The position numbers and the translations under genes are program-made. From Thiotrichaceae bacterium (GTDB lineage: Bacteria > Pseudomonadota > Gammaproteobacteria > Thiotrichales > Thiotrichaceae), in assembly GCA_026991755.1 (NCBI GenBank), contig JALXAX010000160.1:1-43069 (forward strand): a stretch of 43,069 nt of DNA. The letters are read 5' to 3'. Under the pieces are notes generated by a model. That model was not told where the DNA came from. It saw only the letters and a program-made list of their open reading frames with translations, and did not search any database. The first letter of the stretch is position 1; each line of letters starts with the position of its first letter. Positions 1-7,541 of the stretch are shown in pieces.

Positions 1-1
1 T

Positions 2-67
2 GAGGCTAGAGAAACTGAGCTGTTTCATGTTATGAATCCTGACAAAATAACAGAAGTTTTTACTTAA
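2..67 (+). CDS. C-terminal tail of a gene entering from the left edge (uncertain)
   Basis: An open frame of 21 codons runs from the window edge to a TAA at 65-67 and ends in NPDKITEVFT. It could be the tail of a gene that starts outside the window. The stretch is too short for family assignment and could be open by chance. It lies just left of the IS element. Confidence 0.25.
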   Translation, partial: EARETELFHVMNPDKITEVFT

Positions 68-122
68 TTTTGGAATATGGATATTTTCTCATATTTTAGA
101 GACTTAATCAGAGATTCCTTAA

Positions 123-1220
123 GGAAATCCTGATTAAGTCCACGATTCATGAGAAAACAAAAGAATCAAGAAATGGATTTCAAAAATGAAACAAAGAAGC
201 TTTGCTAGTCTTATCTACGACAATAAGAAAGTCACCACATTATCCTAAGGCTGGAAATGGTCGCCCACCGATGCCAATGCAAACTATGTTACGCACCTAC
301 TTCTTACAACAGTGGTACGCATTAGGTGATCAAGCCGCAGAAGAGTCGCCTTATGACATGGATAGCATGAGAAACTTTGCAAGGCTTGAGCTGATTGAAG
401 ATGCGATACCCGATGAAAGTACAATTTTAAAGTTTCGCCGCCTGATTGAAAAACATGACCTTAGCAGTGCACTTTTTGATGACATCAATGCCTATTTAGT
501 TTCACAAGGCATCGCTGTATCAAAAGGAAGTATGATTGATGCAACCATCGTACAAGCGCCCTCATCAACAAAGAACAAGAGTGGTAAACGTGACCCAGAA
601 ATGTGTTCTACGCGTAAGAATAACCAATACCACTTTGGTATGAAGATACATATCGGTAGCGATGTAAACTCTAATGATATTCATAGTGCAACGGTAACCT
701 CCGCAAATGTTGCGGACATAAACGAGATGCCTCATTTACTTCGAGAAGAAGATGAAGTTATTTTTGCAGATGCAGGTTATAACAGTACCCCTTACAAACG
801 AGGAGCACGTGATCTAGGCATCACTTGGAAAGTTAATGATAAACGCCTGCCTATTCATACCAAAAAGAAAAAGATCAACTTGAGTAATAAACAAAAAAAG
901 AACAATAGGAAAAACTCAAGCGTGCGTGCACGAGTTGAGCATTGTTTTAGAGTCATCAAATGCCAATTTGGCTATCGTAAGACACGTTACAAAGGACTTG
1001 AAAAAAATTGAGTGCAAGTGATGGCGTTACTTGGATTGGCAAATTTATACATGCAACGGAAACAGCTCATGGGATAAATCTGTCTACTGTCTGTAAAAAG
1101 GCAGTATCTACGAGTTAAAAGCCAATATTACAAGGAAGGTCGGGCAATTATGAGTGATTTTTTTTAAAAATTGGATTACAAAAAAATAATCACGGTATTA
1201 ATGACTTAATCAGTCCTTCC
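123..1220 (+). mobile_element. IS5-group insertion sequence, about 1.1 kb, with intact ends
   Basis: The left end at 123-140 (GGAAATCCTGATTAAGTC) and the right end at 1203-1220 (GACTTAATCAGTCCTTCC) are 18-bp imperfect inverted repeats, matching at 15 of 18 positions. Both are flanked by TTAA (119-122 and 1221-1224), a 4-bp target duplication that fits the YTAR preference of the IS5 group. The single transposase gene inside is broken, so the copy is probably immobile on its own. The sequence left of it (101-122) resembles the end of the TTAA-flanked MITE family seen elsewhere, so the IS may have landed in or beside such a repeat. Confidence 0.85.
186..1077 (+). pseudogene. IS5-group DDE transposase, disrupted by a deletion/frameshift and a nonsense codon
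   Basis: The body is a clear IS5-group transposase: PHYPKAGNGRPP, SMRNFARL, IPDESTILKFRRLIEKH, DATIVQAPSSTKNK, RDPEM, QYHFGMKIHIG, DAGY and RARVEHCFRVIK. Two lesions are visible. An ATG at 186 opens MKQRSFASLIYDNKKVTT, the usual N-terminus, but this frame stops at 246-248. PHYPKAG continues in another frame, and roughly 25 codons normally found between the two are missing. At the 3' end the frame hits TGA at 1009-1011 after KGLEKN. Beyond it, VQVMALLGLANLYMQRKQLM, the normal C-terminal helix, continues in frame to TAA at 1075-1077. The open stretch between lesions (TTG at 202 to 1011) would give 269 residues against about 320 for an intact protein. Confidence 0.85.
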
Positions 1221-1284
1221 TTAATGCCATTCTCATAAATTTAGGCATTTAATAATCTCCTATTTGCTTAATAAAACACCACGC

Positions 1285-1305
1285 CTAACTGAAGATTCTA
1301 GGTTT
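1285..1305. repeat. Terminal repeat of a MITE-like element (family 2) abutting the truncated antitoxin
   Basis: CTAACTGAAGATTCTAGGTT here nearly matches the right end of the element at 14307-14323 and, inverted, its left end at 13997. The match ends at the stop codon of the small antitoxin ORF, as expected if the repeat inserted into or deleted part of that gene. Confidence 0.55.
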
Positions 1306-1435
1306 ATTTGTTTTCAGCCCGTTTCCTTAGTTCTGCAAGATGTATGTCCAGTAGCATTGCATCAGCCTTGCGCTTTGCATTAACGACTATTTCAGGCTTT
1401 TCATTTTTCAGTATTTCATCAAGTGTTTTAGTCAT
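1304..1435 (-). pseudogene. Truncated XRE/HTH-type antitoxin (43 codons)
   Basis: The ORF starts MTKTLDEILKNEKPEIVV and continues ADAMLLDIHLAELRKRAENK before stopping. This matches the N-terminus of HigA-like antitoxins, in which the helix-turn-helix normally follows the LAELR segment. Here the HTH is absent: the frame ends where a MITE terminal repeat begins (1285-1305). Its ATG overlaps by one base (TAATG) the stop of another short frame ending LESLKRGIK. That is the spacing of a toxin-antitoxin operon, so the short frame may be the tail of a lost toxin. The identification rests on the N-terminal motif only. Confidence 0.5.
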
Positions 1436-1493
1436 TATTTTATTCCTCTTTTCAGGCTCTCCAGATGTATAGAAAACTCTTTAGGATCGGCAT

Positions 1494-1760
1494 CTAACCA
1501 TTGTAATGACCACCTACCGCTGTTATAAACAATGAATCATTAGTGTAGTAGTAGATTACTCTATGGTACTGAGACAATCGCCTAGACCAATAACCTGATA
1601 AGTCATATTTAAGCTTTTCAGGTTTACCGATACCCTGACCAGGATCATTACGAAACATTTCTTTAATAATCTGGCATAGCTTTTTATGGGCTTTTTTATC
1701 AGAGGTTCTTAGCTTTTCGTATTCCTCCCAGCTATCCCCCTCAAATATCAATAATCTCAT
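1494..1760 (-). CDS. yoeB: YoeB/Txe-family toxin of a type II toxin-antitoxin system
   Basis: This is an 88-residue protein of the usual YoeB size. Visible family features are SWEEYEKL near the N-terminus, KPEKLKYDLSGYWSRRLSQ in the middle and the C-terminal basic/aromatic end YHRVIYYY..GGHY, which carries the catalytic His-Tyr pair of the family. YoeB toxins are ribosome-dependent mRNA endonucleases neutralised by YefM. The start codon lies inside the end of the upstream antitoxin gene (20-bp overlap), typical of co-translated toxin-antitoxin pairs. The protein appears full length, so the module may be functional despite the decayed surroundings. Confidence 0.9.
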   Translation of the reverse strand: MRLLIFEGDSWEEYEKLRTSDKKAHKKLCQIIKEMFRNDPGQGIGKPEKLKYDLSGYWSRRLSQYHRVIYYYTNDSLFITAVGGHYNG

Positions 1761-2007
1761 TCAGTTCGTCCTTAGAGGGTTTATATCCTTTCCCGTGGTT
1801 TTGCCTTGCTTTATTGATTTGCTTCATCAGGTGCTTATTCTGTAGCACGTAGATGGTTTCTTGATCCCGTTCCCAGTCTTCAGCACTGACAACAATAAAA
1901 TCATCTGCATTTCTTCTAGTTACTTTTAATACATCGTGCTTGTCTGTGACACTATCCACACACTCTTTTAAATTGGCACGAAATTGATTAACGCTTACCG
2001 CTTCCAT
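1741..2007 (-). CDS. yefM: YefM/Phd-family antitoxin
   Basis: The 88-residue protein begins MEAVSVNQFRANLKECVDSV, the Phd/YefM DNA-binding N-terminal fold. It continues with VLKVTRRNADDFIVVSAEDW, the strand pair typical of the family. Its C-terminal part (about residues 55-88) is the toxin-binding tail. It is the first gene of the pair and probably represses the operon together with YoeB. A TGTAC/GTACA palindrome just upstream is a good operator candidate. The start is supported by an AGAGGG about 9 nt upstream of the ATG. Confidence 0.9.
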   Translation of the reverse strand: MEAVSVNQFRANLKECVDSVTDKHDVLKVTRRNADDFIVVSAEDWERDQETIYVLQNKHLMKQINKARQNHGKGYKPSKDELNEIIDI

Positions 2008-2022
2008 TGAATTACACCCTCT

Positions 2023-2041
2023 TGTACTGTACTTCCGTACA
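2023..2041 (-). promoter_or_regulatory. Candidate YefM-YoeB operator
   Basis: TGTAC occurs at 2023-2027 and 2028-2032, and the complementary GTACA at 2037-2041, giving a TGTAC-TTCC-GTACA palindrome 20-35 bp upstream of the yefM start. YefM-type repressors are known to bind TGTACA-like palindromes. The role here is inferred from position and sequence. Confidence 0.5.
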
Positions 2042-2063
2042 TACTATCAACATAGTTCAGTTA

Positions 2064-2398
2064 TGGCTACCGCTACCGTTCATGGGTAGATTTTAGAGGG
2101 TTTAGGTTTTGTAAGGAATGGCAATAAAATCAGGTAGTACAGGTATAATTCCGCGCCCCTTTCCCCTTCCTTACTAACGCCAAATACAGGGGGAAAACGG
2201 TATATTTATCAGTGCATTAGAAATAAGCCCAAACAGACACAAGATATTGATTTTAGGATAAAAACAACCTATACCCCACCAGGCGTGGTAAATTGACACC
2301 CTAAAAAGGAGGGATTGCCAATAAAAAACCTATAATTAGCGAAACCACGCGGTGCGAATTTACCCGTGACCTGTTGGGGGTGCTTGGTAGTACCTTTT
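2064..2398. other. Non-coding stretch of the tRNA-Leu island scar
   Basis: I see no supported gene here. The stretch lies downstream of the integrase stub. It contains short G- and C-runs and scattered stops in all frames, consistent with decayed element DNA. Confidence 0.4.
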
Positions 2399-2563
2399 TT
2401 ATTTTGGGGGGTGGTCATGCCCCATATCATCAGTAGACAGCCCTAGACCTTTTTTAGTATTGATAGCTTTTGAGAAATGCAAATACAGGCCATTACCATC
2501 ATAGAGCTTGAACGGCTTACCTGTAGCCTTAGTATTTTTGATTGTTATTTCTGTTAATGCCAT
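2399..2563 (-). pseudogene. N-terminal fragment of a tRNA-targeting tyrosine integrase
   Basis: A 54-codon frame starts MALTEITIKN and continues with GKPFKLYDGNGLYLHF. This is the arm-type DNA-binding N-terminus of P4-like integrases, usually MALTxxxIxxxKPxxKPYKLxDGxGLYL. Homology fades after about residue 33 and the frame stops at 2399. The whole catalytic domain, with its Arg-His-Arg-Tyr residues, is missing. The fragment points away from the 3' end of tRNA-Leu about 180 bp away, the expected position of an integrase next to its attachment site. It is therefore a scar of an integrated element. Confidence 0.6.
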
Positions 2564-2643
2564 AGGTGGGGTAAAAAATATAAGGGATTAATTTTATACC
2601 CCACATTTTACCCCTCGAATATCGCGGATGTAAACAGACTATT

Positions 2644-2736
2644 ACGGACTACCCTAGACTAACTATTTATAAACAGGCACAAAAAAGCCCGCTGTTACAC
2701 GGACTTATGAACTATCTAGGACTTTCCTAGACTAAA
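2644..2736. repeat. Imperfect direct repeats between integrase stub and tRNA-Leu
   Basis: GACTACCCTAGACTAA at about 2646 and GACTTTCCTAGACTAA at about 2720 are near-identical 16-mers. The second lies just beyond the CCA end of tRNA-Leu. They may be arm or core sites of the lost integrase, but this is not established. Confidence 0.35.
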
Positions 2737-2739
2737 ATT

Positions 2740-2824
2740 TGGTGCCGATGGCCGGAGTCGAACCGGCACTGCTTGCGCAACACGCCCCTCAAGCGTGCGT
2801 GTCTACCAATTTCACCACATCGGC
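2740..2824 (-). tRNA. leuU: tRNA-Leu, anticodon GAG
   Basis: The minus-strand sequence folds as a class II tRNA. The acceptor arms are GCCGATG and CATCGGC, and CCA is encoded at the 3' end. The anticodon stem CACGC/GCGTG encloses the loop TTGAGGG (anticodon GAG). There is a long variable arm (TTGCGCAAGCA region) and a T-loop GGTTCGACTCC. tRNA-Leu(GAG) next to secG is the arrangement also found in E. coli (leuU). Its 3' end faces the integrase remnant. Confidence 0.95.
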
Positions 2825-2832
2825 TTATTGAT

Positions 2833-3402
2833 TTACTTTTTTTCTGGCGCGGCTTCAGCGTCTACTGTTGCATCTACCTTAGATGCAGGTGCTTCAGGCA
2901 CATCGCCACTCGCTGCTTTCTCATCAGAAGCAGGGGTAACTTCTTCTGCTTCGGGAACATCACTTGTCGATTCTGCACTAGACTCAGTAGTCACTGCCTC
3001 AGGTACATCACTTTCTTCACCCGCGCTTTGTGCAACTGGCGTCACTGCATCAGGAGCATCAGGTACATCACCGGGCGCTGTTTCTTCCACGGGAATAGTC
3101 TTCTCAACAGGTGCAACCGTGTCCACAATACTGCTAGATGTCGCCGCATCACCACGATGGCTCACTAACCAAGCCAGAGCCATTGAATTTACAAAGAAAG
3201 CCAAAGCAAGAATTGCCGTTGTGCGACTGAGGAAGTTACCTGCACCACGCGCTCCAAAAACAGAACCTGAAGCAGAACCGCCTGCTGAACCACCGCCACC
3301 AAAAGCAGCGCCCGCATCAGCGCCTTTACCATGTTGCATAAGAACCAGACCTATAATGCCAATGGCAACTAGAATCTGGACTATTAAAAGTATGTTGTAC
3401 AT
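2833..3402 (-). CDS. secG: SecG, protein translocase subunit, with a long acidic C-terminal tail
   Basis: The N-terminal 75 or so residues are a standard SecG. The first membrane helix is YNILLIVQILVAIGIIGLVLMQ. It is followed by GKGADAGAAFGGG and GSVFGARGAGNFLSRTT, then a second helix ALAFFVNSMALAWLV. SecG assists SecYE and SecA in preprotein export across the inner membrane. The protein is 189 residues against about 110 in E. coli. The extra 100 residues are a low-complexity tail rich in Ala, Glu, Pro, Val, Ser and Asp with DVPEA-like repeats. The gene follows tpiA on the same strand with a 29-bp gap, the usual proteobacterial order tpiA-secG-tRNA-Leu. Only a weak ribosome site is visible. 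Confidence 0.95.
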   Translation of the reverse strand: MYNILLIVQILVAIGIIGLVLMQHGKGADAGAAFGGGGSAGGSASGSVFGARGAGNFLSRTTAILALAFFVNSMALAWLVSHRGDAATSSSIVDTVAPVEKTIPVEETAPGDVPDAPDAVTPVAQSAGEESDVPEAVTTESSAESTSDVPEAEEVTPASDEKAASGDVPEAPASKVDATVDAEAAPEKK

Positions 3403-3431
3403 ATATCTCTACTACTTATTTATTGTGTTTA

Positions 3432-4178
3432 TTATGCAGTGCAGATTGCCAAGAACGCTTCTGATGTTAAAGAAGCGCCGCCAATCAAACCACCATCTAT
3501 GTCTTCCATGGCAAATAACTCAGCCGCGTTACCACCGTTTACACTACCGCCATATAAAATCTGTACTTTCGCAGCCACATCAGCATTCAAGCCTGCAATT
3601 TTGCTACGAATAAATGCATGAACATCTTGTGCTTGTTGAGGAGAGGCCGTTTTACCTGTACCAATCGCCCAAACAGGCTCATAAGCGATAACAGAATCAG
3701 CCAAAGCTTCAACACCGCTTAGCTCAATAACCGCATCAAGCTGTCTAGCTACCACATTCTCAGTATCGCCACTTTCACGCTCTTCAAGTAACTCACCTAT
3801 ACATAAAATAGGCGTTAAACCTTCTTTCTGAGCCGCTGCAAATTTTGCTGCTGTATCTGCATCTTGCTCGCCGTAAATGCTACGACGCTCAGAGTGTCCT
3901 ACTAATGTGTACTGACAACCGACTTCTTTAAGCATTGCTGCTGATACTTCACCCGTGTATGCACCTGTTTCTTGATCCGCTACATCTTGAGCACCTAGCC
4001 CAATCTCTGTGCCATCAAGCAAGTCTGCAACCATTGAAATATAAACATAAGGAGGACATACCGCTACGGCTGTGCCGTCAACATCCGACATCCCATCTGC
4101 GATACCTTTCACAAGTGTTTGAATACTTTCTTTAGAGCCATTAAGCTTCCAGTTTCCAGCTACTAATGTTTGACGCAT
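3432..4178 (-). CDS. tpiA: Triosephosphate isomerase
   Basis: The enzyme interconverts dihydroxyacetone phosphate and glyceraldehyde 3-phosphate in the cytoplasm. Visible motifs are AGNWKLNG (substrate Lys), LVGHSERR (catalytic His), AYEPVWAIGTG (catalytic Glu and flexible loop) and ILYGGSVNGGNA (phosphate binding). I place the start at the ATG giving MRQTLVAGNWK, because AAGGGGA lies about 6 nt upstream. A start 8 codons earlier (4202, MNELKGNP) would extend beyond the usual N-terminus. The resulting 248 residues match the family. It is co-directional with secG and probably co-transcribed. Confidence 0.97.
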   Translation of the reverse strand: MRQTLVAGNWKLNGSKESIQTLVKGIADGMSDVDGTAVAVCPPYVYISMVADLLDGTEIGLGAQDVADQETGAYTGEVSAAMLKEVGCQYTLVGHSERRSIYGEQDADTAAKFAAAQKEGLTPILCIGELLEERESGDTENVVARQLDAVIELSGVEALADSVIAYEPVWAIGTGKTASPQQAQDVHAFIRSKIAGLNADVAAKVQILYGGSVNGGNAAELFAMEDIDGGLIGGASLTSEAFLAICTA

Positions 4179-4202
4179 AGGATTCCCCTTTAATTCATTC
4201 AT

Positions 4203-4486
4203 TTCGGTTGATTACATTTAGAGCGCGCAAGAGTAACGTTAGACACCTCAAAATGCAATTCTTTTTCAGAGATGCAACTAGCAAGAACAAACCTTACACA
4301 GATATAAATACCACTTTTCTAATTGATCTACACCATAGAACCTTTGCACAAAAAGAGATGATAAACAAAGATGCATTGAATCCTCAACCGAATCACTGTG
4401 AAAACAGACTCTTGATCCAAATACTCTCAGCAACTATCTATTCCATGCTAGACTTCACCCCCTCAAAAGCTGTCGTGCACTTTAAA
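4203..4486. other. Intergenic region between tpiA and the glycosidase-like gene
   Basis: The stretch lies between divergent genes and should carry the tpiA promoter. AGAACCTTTGCACAAAAAGA at about 4338 resembles the end of the GAGACCTTTGCA-type MITE seen at 25200 and may be a degraded copy. A 97-codon frame covers it on the plus strand but has no recognisable features. Confidence 0.4.
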
Positions 4487-4646
4487 GGAATCTCTGAATA
4501 AGTTTGATCGGAATTTCTGAGTGATAGAATTTGTCAGGTTTTTGATAGAAAAGTTAGCAATAGCCGTAGCTATTGGTCACTTTTATAGCGAAAAACTGGC
4601 AGATTCTAGCCTCAGAAAAATGAGTCATGACTTGATCAGAGATTCC
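4487..4646. mobile_element. MITE family 1, copy A
   Basis: The 160-bp element starts GGAATCTCTGAATAAG and ends TTGATCAGAGATTCC. The ends are near-perfect inverted repeats, with TTAA at 4647-4650 on the right and TTAAA on the left. The core, including TAGCAATAGCCGTAGCTATT, is almost identical to the copy at 39435-39631. The ends resemble those of the IS at 123-1220, and both use TTAA. It ends 22 bp before the next gene's start, so it may supply or disturb that gene's promoter. Confidence 0.8.
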
Positions 4647-4668
4647 TTAACAATACTATTAGCAACAT

Positions 4669-7263
4669 ATGATTATCTCGCGAAGATTACTTTTTTTACT
4701 CGTTATCCTGATTATATTGATTCTATCTATATTTATAGCAAGGCAGGCTCTCTCTTCTAAACATGGTGCTTTTCTTCTAACAGAATCCTGGGTTGAAAAA
4801 CGCGCTAATGGTGAAAGTAAACCGCAAGTACGTATTTACCCTGTAACGGGAATCAATTACAAATCAGGCTTAAGAAATAGTAAGACTAAAGAAAAAGGCA
4901 AGTTTAGCTACCGTGAAGGCAAAAGTATTCTTTTTAGCATAGGCGACTTTGAAATAGGTATCACAGAAGGCGCTCCCGAAATATCTCAAGACTCCTTCAA
5001 GGGCATCAAGAGCAAAAACTTAGCTGCATTATTATTTGCCTTAGACGAAGATGGTTACCGAGAAAACGGTATACAAATAACTGAAAACAGCATTCCACAA
5101 TCAGGCCTAGATATAGACCTTACTTTACCCGTTGATGAGTTTGCCGCTATTCTCGTTGAGAAACTGACCCAGCAAGGTGTCTTTACACTTAACCAACAGG
5201 ATGGAACAAAACTACCCGTTATGGGACTGGATTTCGTATCAGGAATAGAAATCGGTAAAACATCCAACAGCGGCATGTTTACTTATCAGCAAAATAAGAA
5301 AGTAACCTTTCGCATCAACAACATCAAAATAGAGACTGTCCGAGGAGAGCTAGCCCTAAGCCCAGATAACTTTGACAAACCTATACAACAAAACCTGTAT
5401 CAATACTTACTTTCAGTTGATGAAGATATTGAGATTAACAATGGTATCCAATTGGGTGAACTCGCAGAATCCTTTAAAATAGACTTCGCTCTCAGTCGAG
5501 AAAAATTTGAAATAGCCCTCACCAAAGAATTAAACAGGCTCAACCGCCAGCCCGTACCTATCTTCACCCCCTCTTTAGGCATTAACCTTGAAGCCGCCCA
5601 AGCTGAAGCCGATACCGTTGGCCAGCCCATGCCTTTTGTTGATATTTTCCGAACAGCTCGCCCTTTTAAAGAATTCTCTGAAGAAGGCGTAAACTATGAT
5701 GATAACGGCTGGCCTACCCTCATTCCAGAGGGTAAAAAAGTTTATACGCTAATTCTGCAAAGTCTTCCCGAAGGCGCCATACCTTATGGGCGATACACCG
5801 TGCTTTACGATGGCATTGGCACATTAGCCTACGATGGCATTGCCAAGCGCATCGAATTTACGGCTAATAAAGACATTATTGATATTCGCCCTGAGAACTC
5901 CACGGTTAACCGTCTTATCCTGCGTATTACCGAAACCAATGAGGACGATCCGATCCGCAATATCCGTATCATTATGCCAGGTGGTATATGCGAAGGACTC
6001 CCCTCATTACGTGTTGATAACGAAGAAGAGTGCGCTATTGGTCAATATCGGGCTTTTGTCGATATGCTTGAAGATCGAAACACCATTGTCTTTAATCCCG
6101 ATTACCTACGCTTCCTGAAAAACTTCCGTGTGCTTCGCATGATGAATTTAATGGAGACCAGCCAACACGTTCCCCGCTCTTGCTACAAATTTAAAGATGA
6201 AGAATACGAAGAGTGCGTGCTACAACCTATGAAATGGGATCAACGTACTAAAATGGATGATGCGGTATGGGGTGGCTCACATCGAACAGACGAAACTGAA
6301 AAACACGGCGTACCGATAGAGGTACTAGTCGCACTTGCTAACACCGTACATGCAGACCCGTGGTTTAACTTGCCACATAATGCAGATGATGAATACATCG
6401 AAGAATTTGCAGAGTATGTTTATTCCGAGCTGGATCACAACCTAAAAGCATGGATCGAATACAGCAACGAGACTTGGAATGGTCGCTTCTGGGGCGCTTA
6501 CTACGTGCGCTATCAAGGAAGATTACAAGAATTAGATAACGATAAAAACCCCTTCCGAGAAGGTTTCCGTTATTACTCAAAACGCGCGGTAGAAATATTC
6601 AAGATATGGGAAGAAGTCTTCGATGGGCCAGAGAGATTAGTACGAGTCGCTGGTAGCTACCAAAACTCTGTTGACCTTTCCAGAAATATTCTGCAATACG
6701 AAGATGCTTTCGAGCATATCGACGCACTAGCTATTGCGCCTTACTTTCACGCCTGTAGCAACAGACAACATCGTGATTGTAAAAACCCAATTACGGTTCC
6801 AAAACTCTTGCCAGAAGTTACCTCTGTAGATGAAATTTTCGAAGCGCTAGAAAACCCCTCTGATCCTTATGGAATACCCGCCACACTCAGGCTCATCAAA
6901 CAACAAGCCGCCCTTACAAAAAATTATGATATTCAGTTGGTTGCCTATGAAGGAGGTCAGCACCTAGCCGTCAACTGGTCAGATAAAAATCGTTCAAAAG
7001 AAGAAAAAGAAAACCTAGGAAAACTCTTTAAGCAAGCCAATGAAGATCCGCGCATGGGGGAACTTTACTTAACGTTACTCAGAAATTGGAAAGCGGAAGG
7101 TGGCACGTTATTTAATATGTTTAATATGCCTCAGACATGGCACCGTTGGGGGTCTTGGGGTATTAAAACACATTTAAATCAACCCCGTGAAGAAGCTTAC
7201 AAGTACGATGCAGCCATGACATTTCAAGAAGAAAAAAGACAATGTTGGTGGGAGGGTTGTTAA
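4669..7263 (+). CDS. Membrane-anchored protein with a glycosidase-like C-terminal domain
   Basis: 864 residues. Residues 5-25 are a single hydrophobic segment (LLFLLVILIILILSIFIA), a signal anchor or uncleaved signal peptide, so most of the protein should be periplasmic. Residues about 50-165 and 185-300 hold two related modules with the pattern Y-x-SGL...G.F.Y..G..V.F.IG/N, seen in bacterial surface proteins. The C-terminal half resembles an uncharacterised group of cellulose-binding-annotated proteins with a glycosidase-like barrel. WIEYSNETWNG (Glu601) looks like an acid/base site and VAYEGGQH (Glu761) like a nucleophile site. The role may be sheath or polysaccharide processing. No Shine-Dalgarno is visible at the ATG, and MITE copy A ends just upstream. 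The function is inferred, not established. Confidence 0.8.
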   Translation: MIISRRLLFLLVILIILILSIFIARQALSSKHGAFLLTESWVEKRANGESKPQVRIYPVTGINYKSGLRNSKTKEKGKFSYREGKSILFSIGDFEIGITEGAPEISQDSFKGIKSKNLAALLFALDEDGYRENGIQITENSIPQSGLDIDLTLPVDEFAAILVEKLTQQGVFTLNQQDGTKLPVMGLDFVSGIEIGKTSNSGMFTYQQNKKVTFRINNIKIETVRGELALSPDNFDKPIQQNLYQYLLSVDEDIEINNGIQLGELAESFKIDFALSREKFEIALTKELNRLNRQPVPIFTPSLGINLEAAQAEADTVGQPMPFVDIFRTARPFKEFSEEGVNYDDNGWPTLIPEGKKVYTLILQSLPEGAIPYGRYTVLYDGIGTLAYDGIAKRIEFTANKDIIDIRPENSTVNRLILRITETNEDDPIRNIRIIMPGGICEGLPSLRVDNEEECAIGQYRAFVDMLEDRNTIVFNPDYLRFLKNFRVLRMMNLMETSQHVPRSCYKFKDEEYEECVLQPMKWDQRTKMDDAVWGGSHRTDETEKHGVPIEVLVALANTVHADPWFNLPHNADDEYIEEFAEYVYSELDHNLKAWIEYSNETWNGRFWGAYYVRYQGRLQELDNDKNPFREGFRYYSKRAVEIFKIWEEVFDGPERLVRVAGSYQNSVDLSRNILQYEDAFEHIDALAIAPYFHACSNRQHRDCKNPITVPKLLPEVTSVDEIFEALENPSDPYGIPATLRLIKQQAALTKNYDIQLVAYEGGQHLAVNWSDKNRSKEEKENLGKLFKQANEDPRMGELYLTLLRNWKAEGGTLFNMFNMPQTWHRWGSWGIKTHLNQPREEAYKYDAAMTFQEEKRQCWWEGC

Positions 7264-7475
7264 ATCTAGATCCCTCAGTTAACCACTCCAAATTGTTTCT
7301 AAGCAGCCTATAAAGCAACCCTCACAGGCTGATTGGCTATGTGAAAAAACTCATTAAGGATAAACCTAGATTTGACAAAAGAACTTGTGAAAACTAATCA
7401 CGGCCTTATTATTGAGAGCCTTGCATACAAAAGGATGTGCCATTTATCAAAATAGGCTCTTTTGTGTAAAAGGCT
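7264..7475. repeat. Intergenic repeats: degraded family 2 copy and an imperfect palindrome
   Basis: CCTCAGTTAACC at about 7273 and GGCTATGTGAAAAAACTCAT at about 7336 match the element at 13997-14323. This is a shortened copy. GCCTTGCATACAAAAG (7418) pairs with CTTTTGTGTAAAAGGC (7458) to form an imperfect hairpin resembling a degraded end pair of the GAGACCTTTGCA MITE. Confidence 0.55.
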
Positions 7476-7541
7476 TCATCAGAAAAGTCTTTGGTAATCA
7501 TTTCAGCATCGCCATCTGTACTACGAACGTATCAGGAATAT

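Noticed and set aside
2773..3613. Two long plus-strand ORFs opposite secG and tpiA
   Set aside because: They are antisense frames kept open by the Ala/Glu/Pro-rich composition of the SecG tail.
4208..4501. 97-codon plus-strand ORF between tpiA and the glycosidase-like gene
   Set aside because: No ribosome site, no recognisable motif, and it overlaps repeat-derived sequence and the tpiA promoter region.
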